This document shows positions 28,847 to 39,200 of a DNA stretch of 64,000 nucleotides, in pieces. The position numbers and the translations under genes are program-made. Source of the stretch: CAZICM01 sp964537685 (GTDB lineage Bacteria > Myxococcota_A > Polyangia > Polyangiales > Polyangiaceae); the NCBI GenBank assembly GCA_964537685.1, contig CAZICM010000005.1:62001-126000 (forward strand), read 5' to 3'. The notes beneath the pieces were generated by a model. That model ran no database searches. It was not told the origin of the DNA and worked only from the letters and a program-made list of their open reading frames with translations. The number at the start of each line of letters is the position of its first letter. Position 1 is the stretch's first letter.

Positions 28847-29119
28847 GCACTCGCTTTGTTTTTTGTTGCATTGGATTGGGGTTGAGTTCTCCCAAACGAT
28901 GATTTCGTGCGCACTCATTTTCTTTTGCCATGCCTGGGTGCGCCACCGCTTGTCCACGAATTCGATATTCCCTTGCACTCCTTTTCTTTTGTAGCGCCTT
29001 GAAACGGCATGTATCGCTTCCTGGTCTTGAATGCGTGCGCACTCATTTTGTTTTGTGCTGCATGAAGACGATGCGTATCGCGCATGATTTCTCAAGGGAT
29101 ATGCACTCATTTTATTTTT
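28847..29119. repeat. Five-copy interspaced repeat with an exact 64-bp period
   Basis: A core resembling GCACTCATTTTCTTTTG starts at 28847, 28911, 28975, 29039 and 29103, so each step is exactly 64 bp. The cores differ at one to four positions. The intervening ~47 bp are much less similar (roughly 40-50% by eye between pairs). Some units are preceded by CGTGC, which creates the palindrome GTGCGCAC at the junction. No gene is convincing here on either strand. 64 is not a multiple of 3, so a protein repeat is excluded. The function is unknown. See findings. Confidence 0.85.
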
Positions 29120-29225
29120 TGGAATGAATTCTCTTGCGGCGCCGTTCGTCACCCAACTACCCGGCGCATGCAGTTCCGGGTATGCATTTGCAGTCAAACA
29201 CGTACCCTATATACAGGAGTTTCTC

Positions 29226-30011
29226 ATGACCTTTGATCCCAATTCTATCGCTCCCCAGGCCAAAGACCGTTTGATCGCCCTGGGCCGGACGCTGAGCTCG
29301 TCGGACACGCTGGCGCAGGCAGAGCTGACCCAAAATGCCTACGCACAACATGGCCCGGCCCTTGCCGACCATGGTTATAGCCCCGGCGATGCGGCTGAAC
29401 TGGCCACCTGTCGTTTGGCCCTGATTGACGCGATGGCGGGCCGCGAAGAAAGCCGGGCTGGAAAAAAGACCACCAATGTTCATTATTGGTCCACGCTGAA
29501 CTCAGCCAAGGATTTGCGGACGCGGGCCCGGAGTATTTTGCGGAATACATCGGCCTTTCTTTCAAAGCAACCGGGTTCTGCCGAGCAAGAGGCGCTGGGA
29601 GTCATCGAGGGCGTATTGAAGCGGGTGGCGGAGCCGCCAAAGGAACCTCATACGCTGGCAAATCAGTTGGAGCTGTGCGTGGGGGTGTTAAAGAGTACGA
29701 CCGTAGCCGGCGCGGCGAAGGAGCGTGGAGGAGAGGTATTGCTTACGGAGCTGGAGAAGATAATTCCCGCATTACGGGGGATTGCGCAGGCGGATGCGGT
29801 GCCCAAGGGGACGCAGGTGGAGACAGAAGTGCTCGATTTGCTTGATGGGCTGATTGTGGAGAATTGCCGGGCAGCGCGGCGGGCGGCGAGAAGCGCGGGG
29901 CGGGCGCTGGGGATGGATTCGATTCCCAAGGCGTTTGAATTGAGCGCGGTGTACAGGAGGCGGGGGAAGAAGAAGGGGGAGAATGAGAATCCTGCTCCTT
30001 CCATAAAGTAA
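29226..30011 (+). CDS. Hypothetical helical protein
   Basis: This is a 261-aa cytosolic protein. ATG 29226 has AGGAG just upstream. It is predicted to be almost all alpha-helical, with hydrophobic heptads, and ends in a basic tail (RRRGKKKGENENP). It has no signal peptide, membrane segment or known catalytic motif. The codon third positions change from C-rich at the start to G-rich in the second half. It lies directly downstream of the 64-bp array and converges with the CHAT operon. I do not recognise the family. Confidence 0.75.
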   Translation: MTFDPNSIAPQAKDRLIALGRTLSSSDTLAQAELTQNAYAQHGPALADHGYSPGDAAELATCRLALIDAMAGREESRAGKKTTNVHYWSTLNSAKDLRTRARSILRNTSAFLSKQPGSAEQEALGVIEGVLKRVAEPPKEPHTLANQLELCVGVLKSTTVAGAAKERGGEVLLTELEKIIPALRGIAQADAVPKGTQVETEVLDLLDGLIVENCRAARRAARSAGRALGMDSIPKAFELSAVYRRRGKKKGENENPAPSIK

Positions 30012-30084
30012 TATCAATAAATCGATATCCCGCCCTGGAAATCTAATCAATATTTCATCGAAGAACACCCAGCCAAGAACCCGT

Positions 30085-30915
30085 TTACGAACGTGCCCGC
30101 AGCCTGTGCAAGCATATTGTTTTCGCCACCTCTTCTGAAGGCTTAAGAACGGGGACGTTGCGAAAAGAAGAATCGTGAACGCTCAGGTTGGTACCTGCCA
30201 CGCTAAAAGCTTCGGCGACACTTTGACCATCCCCAAGCGTTTTATAAAACGCGGTAAAGTAGGCCATAGCATTCTTACACTCGACGAGGCCCGTCATACC
30301 AACGGCGCAGGAAGCGATTGGCGCAAGTGCCAAGGCATACTGATCCGAAAAACATGCGCTAAGTGTTATGAGCAAGATTGAATCGTTTGCGCTGCGGCGG
30401 GCGGCCCGATGGGCTTGACGGATGATATCCGCGAAGTCTTGCGGGAGAAGATTAGCAATTTCCCCGCGCTCATTTTGGATTTCCAGTGATGTCCTCTCGC
30501 CATGGGTAGCGATATGGATCGCATGGGGGCGTATATCTTTAATCGCATTTCGCAGGCTGTCAGCCGTAACGAAGGAGAGTTCGCGAGTTTCGAAAGAGCG
30601 GCCGTATGTCGATCGTAGAAGCGCATCGCGCAAGGCGGTTGCTTCCGCTGCCGATTCGCTTGGAATGGTGCCTCGGGGAGAAGGTAGCAGAATGAGCAGA
30701 CGGGTTCGAACAGCACCGGGACGAGCCAGGCACCATTCGGCGAATGCATCGGCAACTAGGTCTTGATTTTTGTGATATTTAAGCAGGAGTTCGGTCACTT
30801 TGGCTCGTCTGTTCATCAACTGGGCGAGGTCGAGGTATACGTCTGGAAACTTATCGAGAATGAACGCGTCGAGATCATCGCGTTGTAAACTTTCTAGGTC
30901 TTCACGTAGGGACAT
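30085..30915 (-). CDS. EAD-like plus CHAT caspase-like protein, catalytic pair intact
   Basis: This is a 276-aa soluble protein. Residues 1-70 form a helical module (SLQRDDLDAFILDKFPDVY, then MNRRAKVTELLLKY) like the effector-associated (death-like) adaptor domains of bacterial conflict systems. The rest is a CHAT-type clan CD fold: IHIATHGER with the likely catalytic His138, and LLITLSACFSD with Cys188, followed by the typical ASCAVGMTG...MAYFTAFYKTLGDG region. It may be an active cysteine protease, which is untested. It is the last gene of the minus-strand run, 51 bp after the first giant gene. AAGGAG lies 13 bp before the ATG. Confidence 0.85.
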   Translation of the reverse strand: MSLREDLESLQRDDLDAFILDKFPDVYLDLAQLMNRRAKVTELLLKYHKNQDLVADAFAEWCLARPGAVRTRLLILLPSPRGTIPSESAAEATALRDALLRSTYGRSFETRELSFVTADSLRNAIKDIRPHAIHIATHGERTSLEIQNERGEIANLLPQDFADIIRQAHRAARRSANDSILLITLSACFSDQYALALAPIASCAVGMTGLVECKNAMAYFTAFYKTLGDGQSVAEAFSVAGTNLSVHDSSFRNVPVLKPSEEVAKTICLHRLRARS

Positions 30916-30966
30916 GGTAACAACAAAGCTCCTTATGGGGTAGAGAGAAAACAACTTCACACGGCA

Positions 30967-33900
30967 TTAAGGTTGATTTTCTTCGAGCAGCATGCGGCCA
31001 ACCTTCTTGGCCGTGTCGCCGATGGGCACCGGCGTGCCACAGGGGTCGGGGCTGGTTTGAAGGGGGAGGTCATCAACGGTATACATGGCATTGGCCAGAA
31101 GTTTGCTCATGATGGCCTTGGGTTTGATTCCGCGCATGCGGTTGGCAATGGCCAGCAGCCAATCATTTTTCCAACAATGGTCGGGGGACTTGTGACTCGG
31201 CAACAACAGGGATACGGCATCTTGGGGTCGCTGAAGTTCGATGAACGCTGCGGCCCGCCTGCGGATGATCAGGGCGGAACCTTGGATCGGGCTGGCAGCG
31301 TAAGCCGCCATGGCTTTCCAATAATCCGCCGGATCTTGGTTTCCGAACTTTGTCCCGGTGAGCAAATACGCGTCGCCGAGGGTTTTCATTAGCTCACCCT
31401 CGAATAGGCCCAGGCCATCGGGTGGCATAAGCATTTTAGCCATAACGGCATAATGAATAGCAAGATCACCCCTTCCTGCTTGCACGGCGGCGCGGGCACG
31501 CAAGAGATTGCCTTCGCCGGAATCCAGGCCCCGACTATTGTTGAGAGCCTGATTTGGCCCGCCTAATTCCACTAACTTTCGGGCAACGAGATAATCCATT
31601 AACGCATCCCCATTCACCAAGGCGTTGCTCTCCATGCCAACCCCATCCACTTGCCACATCCATGCAAGCGCCAGGATATTTTCGTCTTTCACAAGCGGCT
31701 TTTGACCGTCGCTTGCCCAATGGCACCATGCCTCGTATGCCGTACTGAGTTCAAGCGTTTGGAAAGCTGCCCGATCCGTCGAGTCCCTTTGCTGATAGAA
31801 ATGCTGATTGAGAGCAACATGCGACAGAAATCGGCGCAGCCAGCGCCGTTTTTCCTGTTCTGTGCCAGCTTTTGGCCAGCAATATGAGGCCGCTGAGGCA
31901 TCGATCGTGCTGAGCGCTTCGTCTTCCGACTGGACAAGTTTTTTCTCGTGGGTAAAGGGGGTTGTACCCGATAATGCGCGAACAAGATCGGGTTCCCGCA
32001 ACAGGAGCACCGAATCATTGTTAATGTGGTTTACAATCACTTGAGCCATGTGCGGGGCCATTGGCATCAATACTGGGGTGAGCTCAGAAATTTGCCGGCT
32101 TGCCGCAGCCAACCGGAGTGCGGCGAATGGCAACGTTAAATCCGGCACTGCGGTATTTCGCACAACTGCGTGTGTTGCTTCATTGAAAAATGGCGCGAGC
32201 ACATCGCGGACGGCTTCACTCAGTTGGTTTGTCAGCACCCAACGCGCGTCCATTGCGCGCAAATACATCGTATGAATCGTTGTTGCGACCTCGCTTGCGC
32301 TTTGGGGTATTGGATCACCAAAGCCATTATAGCGATCCTTTTCAATGTCCAGCGGACATCTTTGCTTGGGTAGGCCCTCGCATTCCGGCCGTTTCCCTAA
32401 CTCATTTGCCTCAGTGGTGCCGCACGCGATCAGTGCAAGAATTGGACGGCATGTTGATGCTTCGTCTGAGGCGGGGCGATCACGGCGAAGCGCACCTCGC
32501 CACAGCTCTTTGCCCACGGTCTCCATGGCCGTCCGCAAATCATTGCTGTGGTCTTTCTCATCGGCGCCTGTCATCACCCATGTCCAGATCGCTTCACGTT
32601 GCTTCTTCTCGTCCCATGCCTTGGTCTTGCTAAACGCCTGCTGGGCCGCGCGAGCTAGCTCCTTCAGCTCGTCGGGTTGAGGCTCCCAGGTTGCATTCTT
32701 GTAGGTGCTCAGAACTTCCCATGCGCCTGGATAATGAAGCCGCGCCTTCAATGCCTCTCCTTCTTTAGCTTCCCTTAATGTTGGGTTTTGATTGAGAATA
32801 TGCTCTTGTTCCCATGTCATTTTGGCCGAGGGGGGCTCCCAAGACCATGCATCCAGCAGTGTTGTGCGCCGATGTTGTTCAACAAGCCTCTTTCCGAGAT
32901 CGCTCGAGGAAGCGGCCAAAACAAACGCACACTCATAAAGTGCGCTACCCATAAGGGGTGAAAGCGGTGATTTATTCAATACTTCATCCGCTTTATCGAT
33001 GAGCTGTTGAAGAGTGGGTGTGCTGTGATCCCATGGGGCCCTGCACTGTTGTATCGTCCAAAAAACGCGGGCATTGGCCATAATATCGTTCACCTGAACC
33101 AGGAGTTTTCTGATCTTGGCGCGTTCAAGATCGGAAGGGCTATAAGTTGGTAGGGAAGCATTGGACCCGGCAGGAGATGCATTTGAGCTTGCCATGGGTG
33201 CGCTTGTCGCCTCCGCAGAAGCAATCGGGCTGGATACTAGTGTACTTGCCTTTCCGCTGGGGCACTCGGGCAATGCAGGCGCATGATTGTTTAAATCGAT
33301 TGGACAGTAGTAGGCTTGTGTTAGCTCCAAGGTTGACAGTGATTGCTCCAGGCAAAGAAGCGAAAGCTTATGGCTTACATCCATCACCGCCGCCAACCAT
33401 TTCCGAATGGTCTCGCGAAGCCCTTCGCAGTTGTTTGATGTAGCGTCGGCACTGCATCGTTTTAGCGTAGCATCCAATTCCTGGTTGCCTTCAACGAGCC
33501 TCATTATACCGATATCTGGGCTGATTGGACTGTTGCTACCCTTCACACCTTCAATTTTCACAAGCCCCTCAACAGCATCACGCAACAAGAGCATGTCTTG
33601 CTCGGCAAAGGAAATGAGCCGTTGGGTTATAGCAATCATTTCATGATATTGCGCGGCCGTATCAAATATCAGCATGGCATCGAAACCACCCTCGAATAGG
33701 ATTTCAGCAGCGTCTAAATTCTGATGACCATCTGGGGGTATTTTCGTATCATGACTATTCCGCTGCTTGGCTTCCAGAAGTGCCTTGATAACCCGTGGCC
33801 AGCGCGTCTGAATGAATTTTCCCCATTGGTTGGCGTGAAAATAGGCCGAGGCCAGTTGTGCATTGGCAAGGCTTTTTATTCTGTTGATCTTTTCCGGCTC

Positions 33901-35235
33901 ACTTATGCGCTCGCAACGCAAATCTGGTTCTGATTCTGATATTACTTTCTCCCATTCAGCAGGCAACAAAGCTGGATCGGCACTCGCCTGAAGGGCCATT
34001 GTATGAGCCCATTTTGCACATGAGTATGGCCAGATTTGAAATAGTCGGGTGGCATGCACACCCATATGTGGCTCCGGCTTCTTTGCCTGGAATTGTCCCG
34101 TGCGATCAGGAATGCCTATGTGCTCTGTAGTTGCAGCATGCACATACAAGTACTCGGCAAATGGGGAGCGGGGCACCTTGGAGTCGGCCATATCATCCCC
34201 AATTGCCGCATGAAATCGGTCAACGGCCTTTTGAAGAGCTTCTCTTGCGCCGATGGACTGCTTTTCCCAAGTACGCACAAATTGGGCATAGAAGTGAAGG
34301 CCCACAAAGAGATCTGTCCGTCTCGACATATCTCCCATATCTTCAATAGGCTCATACAGTTGCTGAAAATAACCAGCGGCATTCATGCTTTTGGTGAAAC
34401 GCCGCATTCGATCGCTCCAGGACAAAGATGCCACCCTATCTTCAATCTTGCGCAGTCTGTGCGCAATATAATGGCTGAGGATACAAGCAGCCACGATGTT
34501 TTTAATGTCTTCTGTGATGTCTTCCTGAAAATGTCCTGTGTTGGGCTCGACCTCTGTACCAAACTCCTGCTTGCAGGGCTCATCGTTAAGAAACACGGTG
34601 ACATGAATATTCTTCTCTCTGGTACCTGAGGAACCGGGGACTTTCCTGACAAAGGTCCGCACAGCCACGCCTCCCTTGTCCTCTTCCGTGGGTGCTCCCG
34701 AAATCACCGCCAAATGAAGCTTGGCAAAGTCCTGCTCCGTTTCGGTAAGAGCGGGAAGCCATTCAAGAAAGAAATGGTCAACAGGCAGAGCACCAAGGCC
34801 ACCAATGCCCCGGCCACCATTGACGCGGATCACACTGCGCAAGGGGACAAGGTTCGTTGGCTGTTCGCTCGCTGGTACCTCGACAAATAGATAATCCAAA
34901 GCCCGAACCATTTCCGCCGTGCGAAGCGCGATCTGAAGATGCGAATCCACCATCCATTGATTCAACTCGGCATCGGGTGAAATCTTGTCAGAAGGCAGAA
35001 TATAATACTTCAATGCCCAAGAAGGTTCGGCTATGGACATAAGATGTCCCCCTGCCATTGCAACAACAAACAGCGAGCCTACAAGCCATGTGGAAAGATG
35101 CTCCAAGCGCCTCAATACAAAAAACCATAGACTGAGAAGGGGCCCCCATAATATGCGATATGCTTTTTGTAACAGCGAGTGCCGTGCTTGTAAACGGGCG
35201 TTCCCCCTCTGTACCGCTCGCCTAACGCGGTTCAT
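30967..35235 (-). CDS. Giant membrane-anchored protein, unrecognised family (copy 1)
   Basis: This is a 1,422-aa protein. One or two membrane helices lie at about residues 25-70 (WGPLLSLWFFVL, TWLVGSLFVVAMAGG). A mixed domain with GGLGALPVDHFFLEWLPAL follows, then long helical stretches that look like an alpha-solenoid, an Ala/Ser/Thr/Pro-rich low-complexity linker near residue 690, and a C-terminal TPR-like part (LLRARAAVQAGRGDLAIHYA). I find no catalytic motif. The ATG at 35235 is two bases after the stop of the EAD-CHAT-like copy 2, so the two are coupled. The gene is paralogous with 36214-40586, and 331 bp are identical between them. Confidence 0.88.
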   Translation of the reverse strand: MNRVRRAVQRGNARLQARHSLLQKAYRILWGPLLSLWFFVLRRLEHLSTWLVGSLFVVAMAGGHLMSIAEPSWALKYYILPSDKISPDAELNQWMVDSHLQIALRTAEMVRALDYLFVEVPASEQPTNLVPLRSVIRVNGGRGIGGLGALPVDHFFLEWLPALTETEQDFAKLHLAVISGAPTEEDKGGVAVRTFVRKVPGSSGTREKNIHVTVFLNDEPCKQEFGTEVEPNTGHFQEDITEDIKNIVAACILSHYIAHRLRKIEDRVASLSWSDRMRRFTKSMNAAGYFQQLYEPIEDMGDMSRRTDLFVGLHFYAQFVRTWEKQSIGAREALQKAVDRFHAAIGDDMADSKVPRSPFAEYLYVHAATTEHIGIPDRTGQFQAKKPEPHMGVHATRLFQIWPYSCAKWAHTMALQASADPALLPAEWEKVISESEPDLRCERISEPEKINRIKSLANAQLASAYFHANQWGKFIQTRWPRVIKALLEAKQRNSHDTKIPPDGHQNLDAAEILFEGGFDAMLIFDTAAQYHEMIAITQRLISFAEQDMLLLRDAVEGLVKIEGVKGSNSPISPDIGIMRLVEGNQELDATLKRCSADATSNNCEGLRETIRKWLAAVMDVSHKLSLLCLEQSLSTLELTQAYYCPIDLNNHAPALPECPSGKASTLVSSPIASAEATSAPMASSNASPAGSNASLPTYSPSDLERAKIRKLLVQVNDIMANARVFWTIQQCRAPWDHSTPTLQQLIDKADEVLNKSPLSPLMGSALYECAFVLAASSSDLGKRLVEQHRRTTLLDAWSWEPPSAKMTWEQEHILNQNPTLREAKEGEALKARLHYPGAWEVLSTYKNATWEPQPDELKELARAAQQAFSKTKAWDEKKQREAIWTWVMTGADEKDHSNDLRTAMETVGKELWRGALRRDRPASDEASTCRPILALIACGTTEANELGKRPECEGLPKQRCPLDIEKDRYNGFGDPIPQSASEVATTIHTMYLRAMDARWVLTNQLSEAVRDVLAPFFNEATHAVVRNTAVPDLTLPFAALRLAAASRQISELTPVLMPMAPHMAQVIVNHINNDSVLLLREPDLVRALSGTTPFTHEKKLVQSEDEALSTIDASAASYCWPKAGTEQEKRRWLRRFLSHVALNQHFYQQRDSTDRAAFQTLELSTAYEAWCHWASDGQKPLVKDENILALAWMWQVDGVGMESNALVNGDALMDYLVARKLVELGGPNQALNNSRGLDSGEGNLLRARAAVQAGRGDLAIHYAVMAKMLMPPDGLGLFEGELMKTLGDAYLLTGTKFGNQDPADYWKAMAAYAASPIQGSALIIRRRAAAFIELQRPQDAVSLLLPSHKSPDHCWKNDWLLAIANRMRGIKPKAIMSKLLANAMYTVDDLPLQTSPDPCGTPVPIGDTAKKVGRMLLEENQP
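32273..32603. repeat. 331-bp block identical to 37514-37844 (paralogue copy 1)
   Basis: Base-by-base reading shows no difference over 331 bp from TGAATCGTTG to CACGTTGCT, offset 5,241 bp. High identity continues to about 32690. On both sides the paralogues diverge clearly, at DNA and protein level. Confidence 0.9.
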
Positions 35236-35237
35236 TT

Positions 35238-36176
35238 CTATAATCCCCATGCCTTCAGCACCCAAAGCGTGAGCAAATAAAGCGCGCCCAGATAGGCCAA
35301 AAATACGGGAAGCCGCCATCCCGGCCCAGCATAAAAAGACCATTGCTTTCGGGGCAAATAGGTCTTCTGGGCGATACCCCCCGGCTCTTCAAACAATTGG
35401 GGTCTGTCATACTGACTCCAATCGTGGACGCCGAGGGCTGTTTTCGCGCGCTCAAAAGCCCGGTGCACATGACAGCCATCGCCAAGGGACTTGTAGAAGG
35501 ATGAGAAGAACACCTGCTCGGCCTCCTCGGACATGCCACCATCCACACCTACCGTGCAATCCGCAAGGGTTCCGACCATTTTGTTTGCAAGCTCTCCCGA
35601 GCCGGGGCTACTGAGGGTAAGCAGCCGCAAGGGAAGAATCCTTTTCTCGTCGGACAAGCCTGCTTGGGGCTGAATTGGAGTTTGGTTTTGCTGGTCCTCG
35701 GGTTGATTTTCATCGGCTAGGTCCTCTAGGTCTTTTTTTAGCTCATCCAATAGCTTTCCATGGATATGAAGGGCCTGGCGGGGAATGTCCGCAATCATCT
35801 TTTCGATGTCAGCGCTGGTCTCGGCTTTGTTCTGTTTAACCTCGATAGTTCGTCCGTTTTTTGATTTGGTAATGGCTTCTTGAATAGCGTCGGCTCCCTC
35901 CGTGGTTTGCTTATCCTTTAACTCATCCTGGGATGAAACGACAACCAGCGCGAGGCTGGCCCGTCTTGTACCCAGAGGATTTCTGGCCTGCCATTGCCGG
36001 AGTGCTTCTTCAATTTCATGCTCCCTCCCGATGTAATGAGTAATCAAATCGTTTATCTTCGCCCGATTGTTCATCAACTCGGAGTGCCCGAGGGCTACGT
36101 CTGGGAACTTTTCAAGGATAAACGCGTTAAGGTCATCGCGGTGTAGGGCTTCAAGCTTTTGACGAATAATAGACAT
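35238..36176 (-). CDS. EAD-like plus degenerate CHAT protein with a C-terminal membrane anchor
   Basis: This 312-aa protein is a paralogue of 30085-30915. Residues 1-65 match the same adaptor module (ALHRDDLNAFILEKFPDVA...MNNRAKINDLI). In the CHAT-like part the His is kept in ALHIHGK (His139, two residues shorter than copy 1). Where copy 1 has LSACFSD this protein has LSSPGSG, so the catalytic Cys is replaced by Pro191. An insert rich in Glu, Asp and Gln lies at about 145-172, and a hydrophobic helix ends the protein (LPVFLAYLGALYLLTLWVL). It should be a membrane-bound pseudoprotease. AGGAG lies 7 bp before the ATG, and 37 bp separate it from the upstream giant gene. Confidence 0.85.
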   Translation of the reverse strand: MSIIRQKLEALHRDDLNAFILEKFPDVALGHSELMNNRAKINDLITHYIGREHEIEEALRQWQARNPLGTRRASLALVVVSSQDELKDKQTTEGADAIQEAITKSKNGRTIEVKQNKAETSADIEKMIADIPRQALHIHGKLLDELKKDLEDLADENQPEDQQNQTPIQPQAGLSDEKRILPLRLLTLSSPGSGELANKMVGTLADCTVGVDGGMSEEAEQVFFSSFYKSLGDGCHVHRAFERAKTALGVHDWSQYDRPQLFEEPGGIAQKTYLPRKQWSFYAGPGWRLPVFLAYLGALYLLTLWVLKAWGL

Positions 36177-36213
36177 GATATTCTCCTAGAATGAAAACGA
36201 TTGGTCTTGGGGA

Positions 36214-39200
36214 TTAGCGATTCTCCTGGAGGAGCATGCGGCCATGAACCCGGGCTATTTGACCAATGAATACAGGTAGTGCACAGGTGGGATCGCTTTC
36301 CGCCTTGCCCAATTGGCGCGGCAAATCTTCCATCGTATACATGGGATTGGTCAGCAATCCACGCATAGTTGCCTCATGCCTGATGCCCTTCATCCGGTTG
36401 GCGATGGCCAAAAGCCATTTGTCTTTCCAACACTGACCATCCCGAACCAAGTCGGCGGCTTTCTGGGGTTGGTGGATTTCGATATAGGCCGCGGCCATTC
36501 TTCGTTTGATTAAAGGCGAGTTCTGATCGGCCTGCTTATAAGCTTCAATCGCACGCGTGAATTCTTGCCAGCCTTGTTCCGATGCGGTTTGGGTTGCAAA
36601 AAGCAGGCGTGCATCCCCCACAGTTTTCATGAGCTCCCCTTCGAACAAGCCAAGGCCATCGGGCGCCATAAGCTGTTGAGCCTTAAAGGCGTGACGAAGA
36701 GCAAGGCCACCCTTTCCTGCTCGCACAGCGGCGCGGGCACGCAAGAGCTTGCCTTCGCCGGAATCCAGTCCCCGGTCATTGTAGAGAGCTTTATTTGGTC
36801 TGCCTGATTCCATTTCCTTTCGGGCAACGAGATAATCGAACAGCGCATCTCCGTCCACCAAGGCATCGCTCTCTCCACCGACCCCATCCACTTGCCACAT
36901 CCATGCAAACGCTAGTATATTTTCGTCTTTTACCAGCGGTTTTTGACCATCGCTTGCCCAGCGGCACCATGCCTCGTATGCCGTACTGAGTTCAAGCGTC
37001 CGAAATGCTGCTCGATCAATTGGATCTTTATGCTGATAATAATGCTGCTTGAGCACAACATGGGACAGAAACCGGCGCAGCCAGCGGTCTTTTTCCTGGT
37101 CTGTGCCCGCTTTTGGCCAGCAAGGCGAGGAAGCTAATTCATCAAGGCTTCTGAACGCTTCGCCTTCCGACTGAACAAGCTTTTTCTTGTGGGTAAAGGG
37201 AATCGTGCCCGACAGCGCTTTGACAAGATCGGGTACGCGCAACAGAGTCAGCGAATCAATTTTAATATCGTTGACGATCACTTGTACCATGACGGGCGCC
37301 AGTTTCATCCATGTTGAGCTAAGACCAGGAAGTTGCCGGCTTGCCGCGGCCATCCGCAACACGGCGAATGGTAGCGTTAAATCCGTCGCTGCGGCGTTCT
37401 GCCCAATACCCTTTGTTGCTTCGTTGAGGAACGGCGTGAGCACATTGCTGACAGCGTTACTCAGTTGATTCATCAGGGCCTGATGCGCATCCATCGCGCG
37501 CATGTACATCGTTTGAATCGTTGTTGCGACCTCGCTTGCGCTTTGGGGTATTGGATCACCAAAGCCATTATAGCGATCCTTTTCAATGTCCAGCGGACAT
37601 CTTTGCTTGGGTAGGCCCTCGCATTCCGGCCGTTTCCCTAACTCATTTGCCTCAGTGGTGCCGCACGCGATCAGTGCAAGAATTGGACGGCATGTTGATG
37701 CTTCGTCTGAGGCGGGGCGATCACGGCGAAGCGCACCTCGCCACAGCTCTTTGCCCACGGTCTCCATGGCCGTCCGCAAATCATTGCTGTGGTCTTTCTC
37801 ATCGGCGCCTGTCATCACCCATGTCCAGATCGCTTCACGTTGCTCCTTCTCGTCCCATGCCTTGGTCTTGCCAAACGCCTGCTGGGCCGCGCGAGCTAGC
37901 TCCTTCAGCTTGTCGGGTTGAGGTTCCCAGGTTGCATCCTTGTGGGCGCCGAGAACTTCCCATGCACCCGGATAATGAAGCCGCGCCTTCAATGCCTCCC
38001 CTCCTTTAGCTTCCCTCAAGGTTGGTTTTTGATTAAGAATGTATTCTTGTTTCCATGCTAATTCAGCCGATGGAGGCTCCCAAGACCATGCATCCAGCAA
38101 CGTTGTATGCCGATGTTGTTCAACAAGTTTCTTTCCGAGATCGCTCGACGAAGCGACCGAAACAAATGCACACTCATAAAGTACACTAACCATAACGGGT
38201 GAAAGAGGTGATTTATTCAATACTTCATCCGCTTTTTCGATGAGCTCTTGAAGAGTGGGCGTGCTGTGATCCCATGGGGCCTTGCATTGTTGAGCCGTCC
38301 GAAAAATCTGTGCAATGGCCACGATATCGTTCATTTGAACCAGGAGTTTTCTGATCTCGGTGCGTTCAAGATCGACGGGGCTATCGTGTGAGGGGGAAGC
38401 ACTAGAATTGGCAGGAGTTGCACTTGAGCTTGTCACAGGCGCGCTTGTCACCACCGCAGAAGCAATTGAGCTAGCCATGGGCGCTGTCGCGCTTGTCACT
38501 AGTGCGCTTGTGCTTGCCCCTGATCTATTTACGTTTTCCTTGCTACTGGGACACTCAGGCAGTACAGATGCATGATCGTCTGAATCGCTTCGACAGTGAT
38601 ACGCTCGTGATGCCTCCAAGGTTGACAGGGTTTGATCAAGGCAAAGAAGCGAAAGCTGATGGCTTACATCCATCACCTCTTGGAGCCAATCTCTAATGGT
38701 TTCGCGAAGTTTTTCACAGTCATTCGATGCGGCACCAGCGCCGGTACATTTACTCAGTGTATACACCATTCCCTGATTCTTTTCGTTGAGTTTCGTTACA
38801 TCTATGTATGCGCTGATAGGCTTTTTGTCGCCTCCCGTCTCGTTCACAAAAAGCTTCTCAACTGCGTCCCGCAACAAGCGCATATCCTGTTCGGCAAAGG
38901 AAACGAGCCGTTGGGTTGTATCGATCACCTCATGATATTGCGCGGCCGCATCAAACATCAGCATGGCATCCACGCCACCCTCAAACAGGACTTCAGCGTG
39001 GTCTAAATTCTGATGATCATTTGGGGGGTTTTTCACATCAGGAGCATTTCCTTGCTTGACGGCCCCGAGCGCCTGAATGACTTGTGGCCAGCGCGTTTCA
39101 ATTGTTTTCTTCCACTGATTCGCCTGAAAATAGGCCGAAGCTAGTTGCGCCTCGGCGAGTTTTTTTAATTGACGGTTCTTTTCTGTTCCATCATAACGCT

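Noticed and set aside
28847..29119. CRISPR array or TIGR array
   Set aside because: Repeats are 17 bp and imperfect with ~47-bp spacers, and no cas or tas gene is nearby. Kept as an unclassified repeat.
28638..29197. Minus-strand reading frames across the 64-bp array with KMSA/KQNECA-like phrases
   Set aside because: The phrases arise from the repeated core read in different frames. 64 is not divisible by three and no ribosome site fits.
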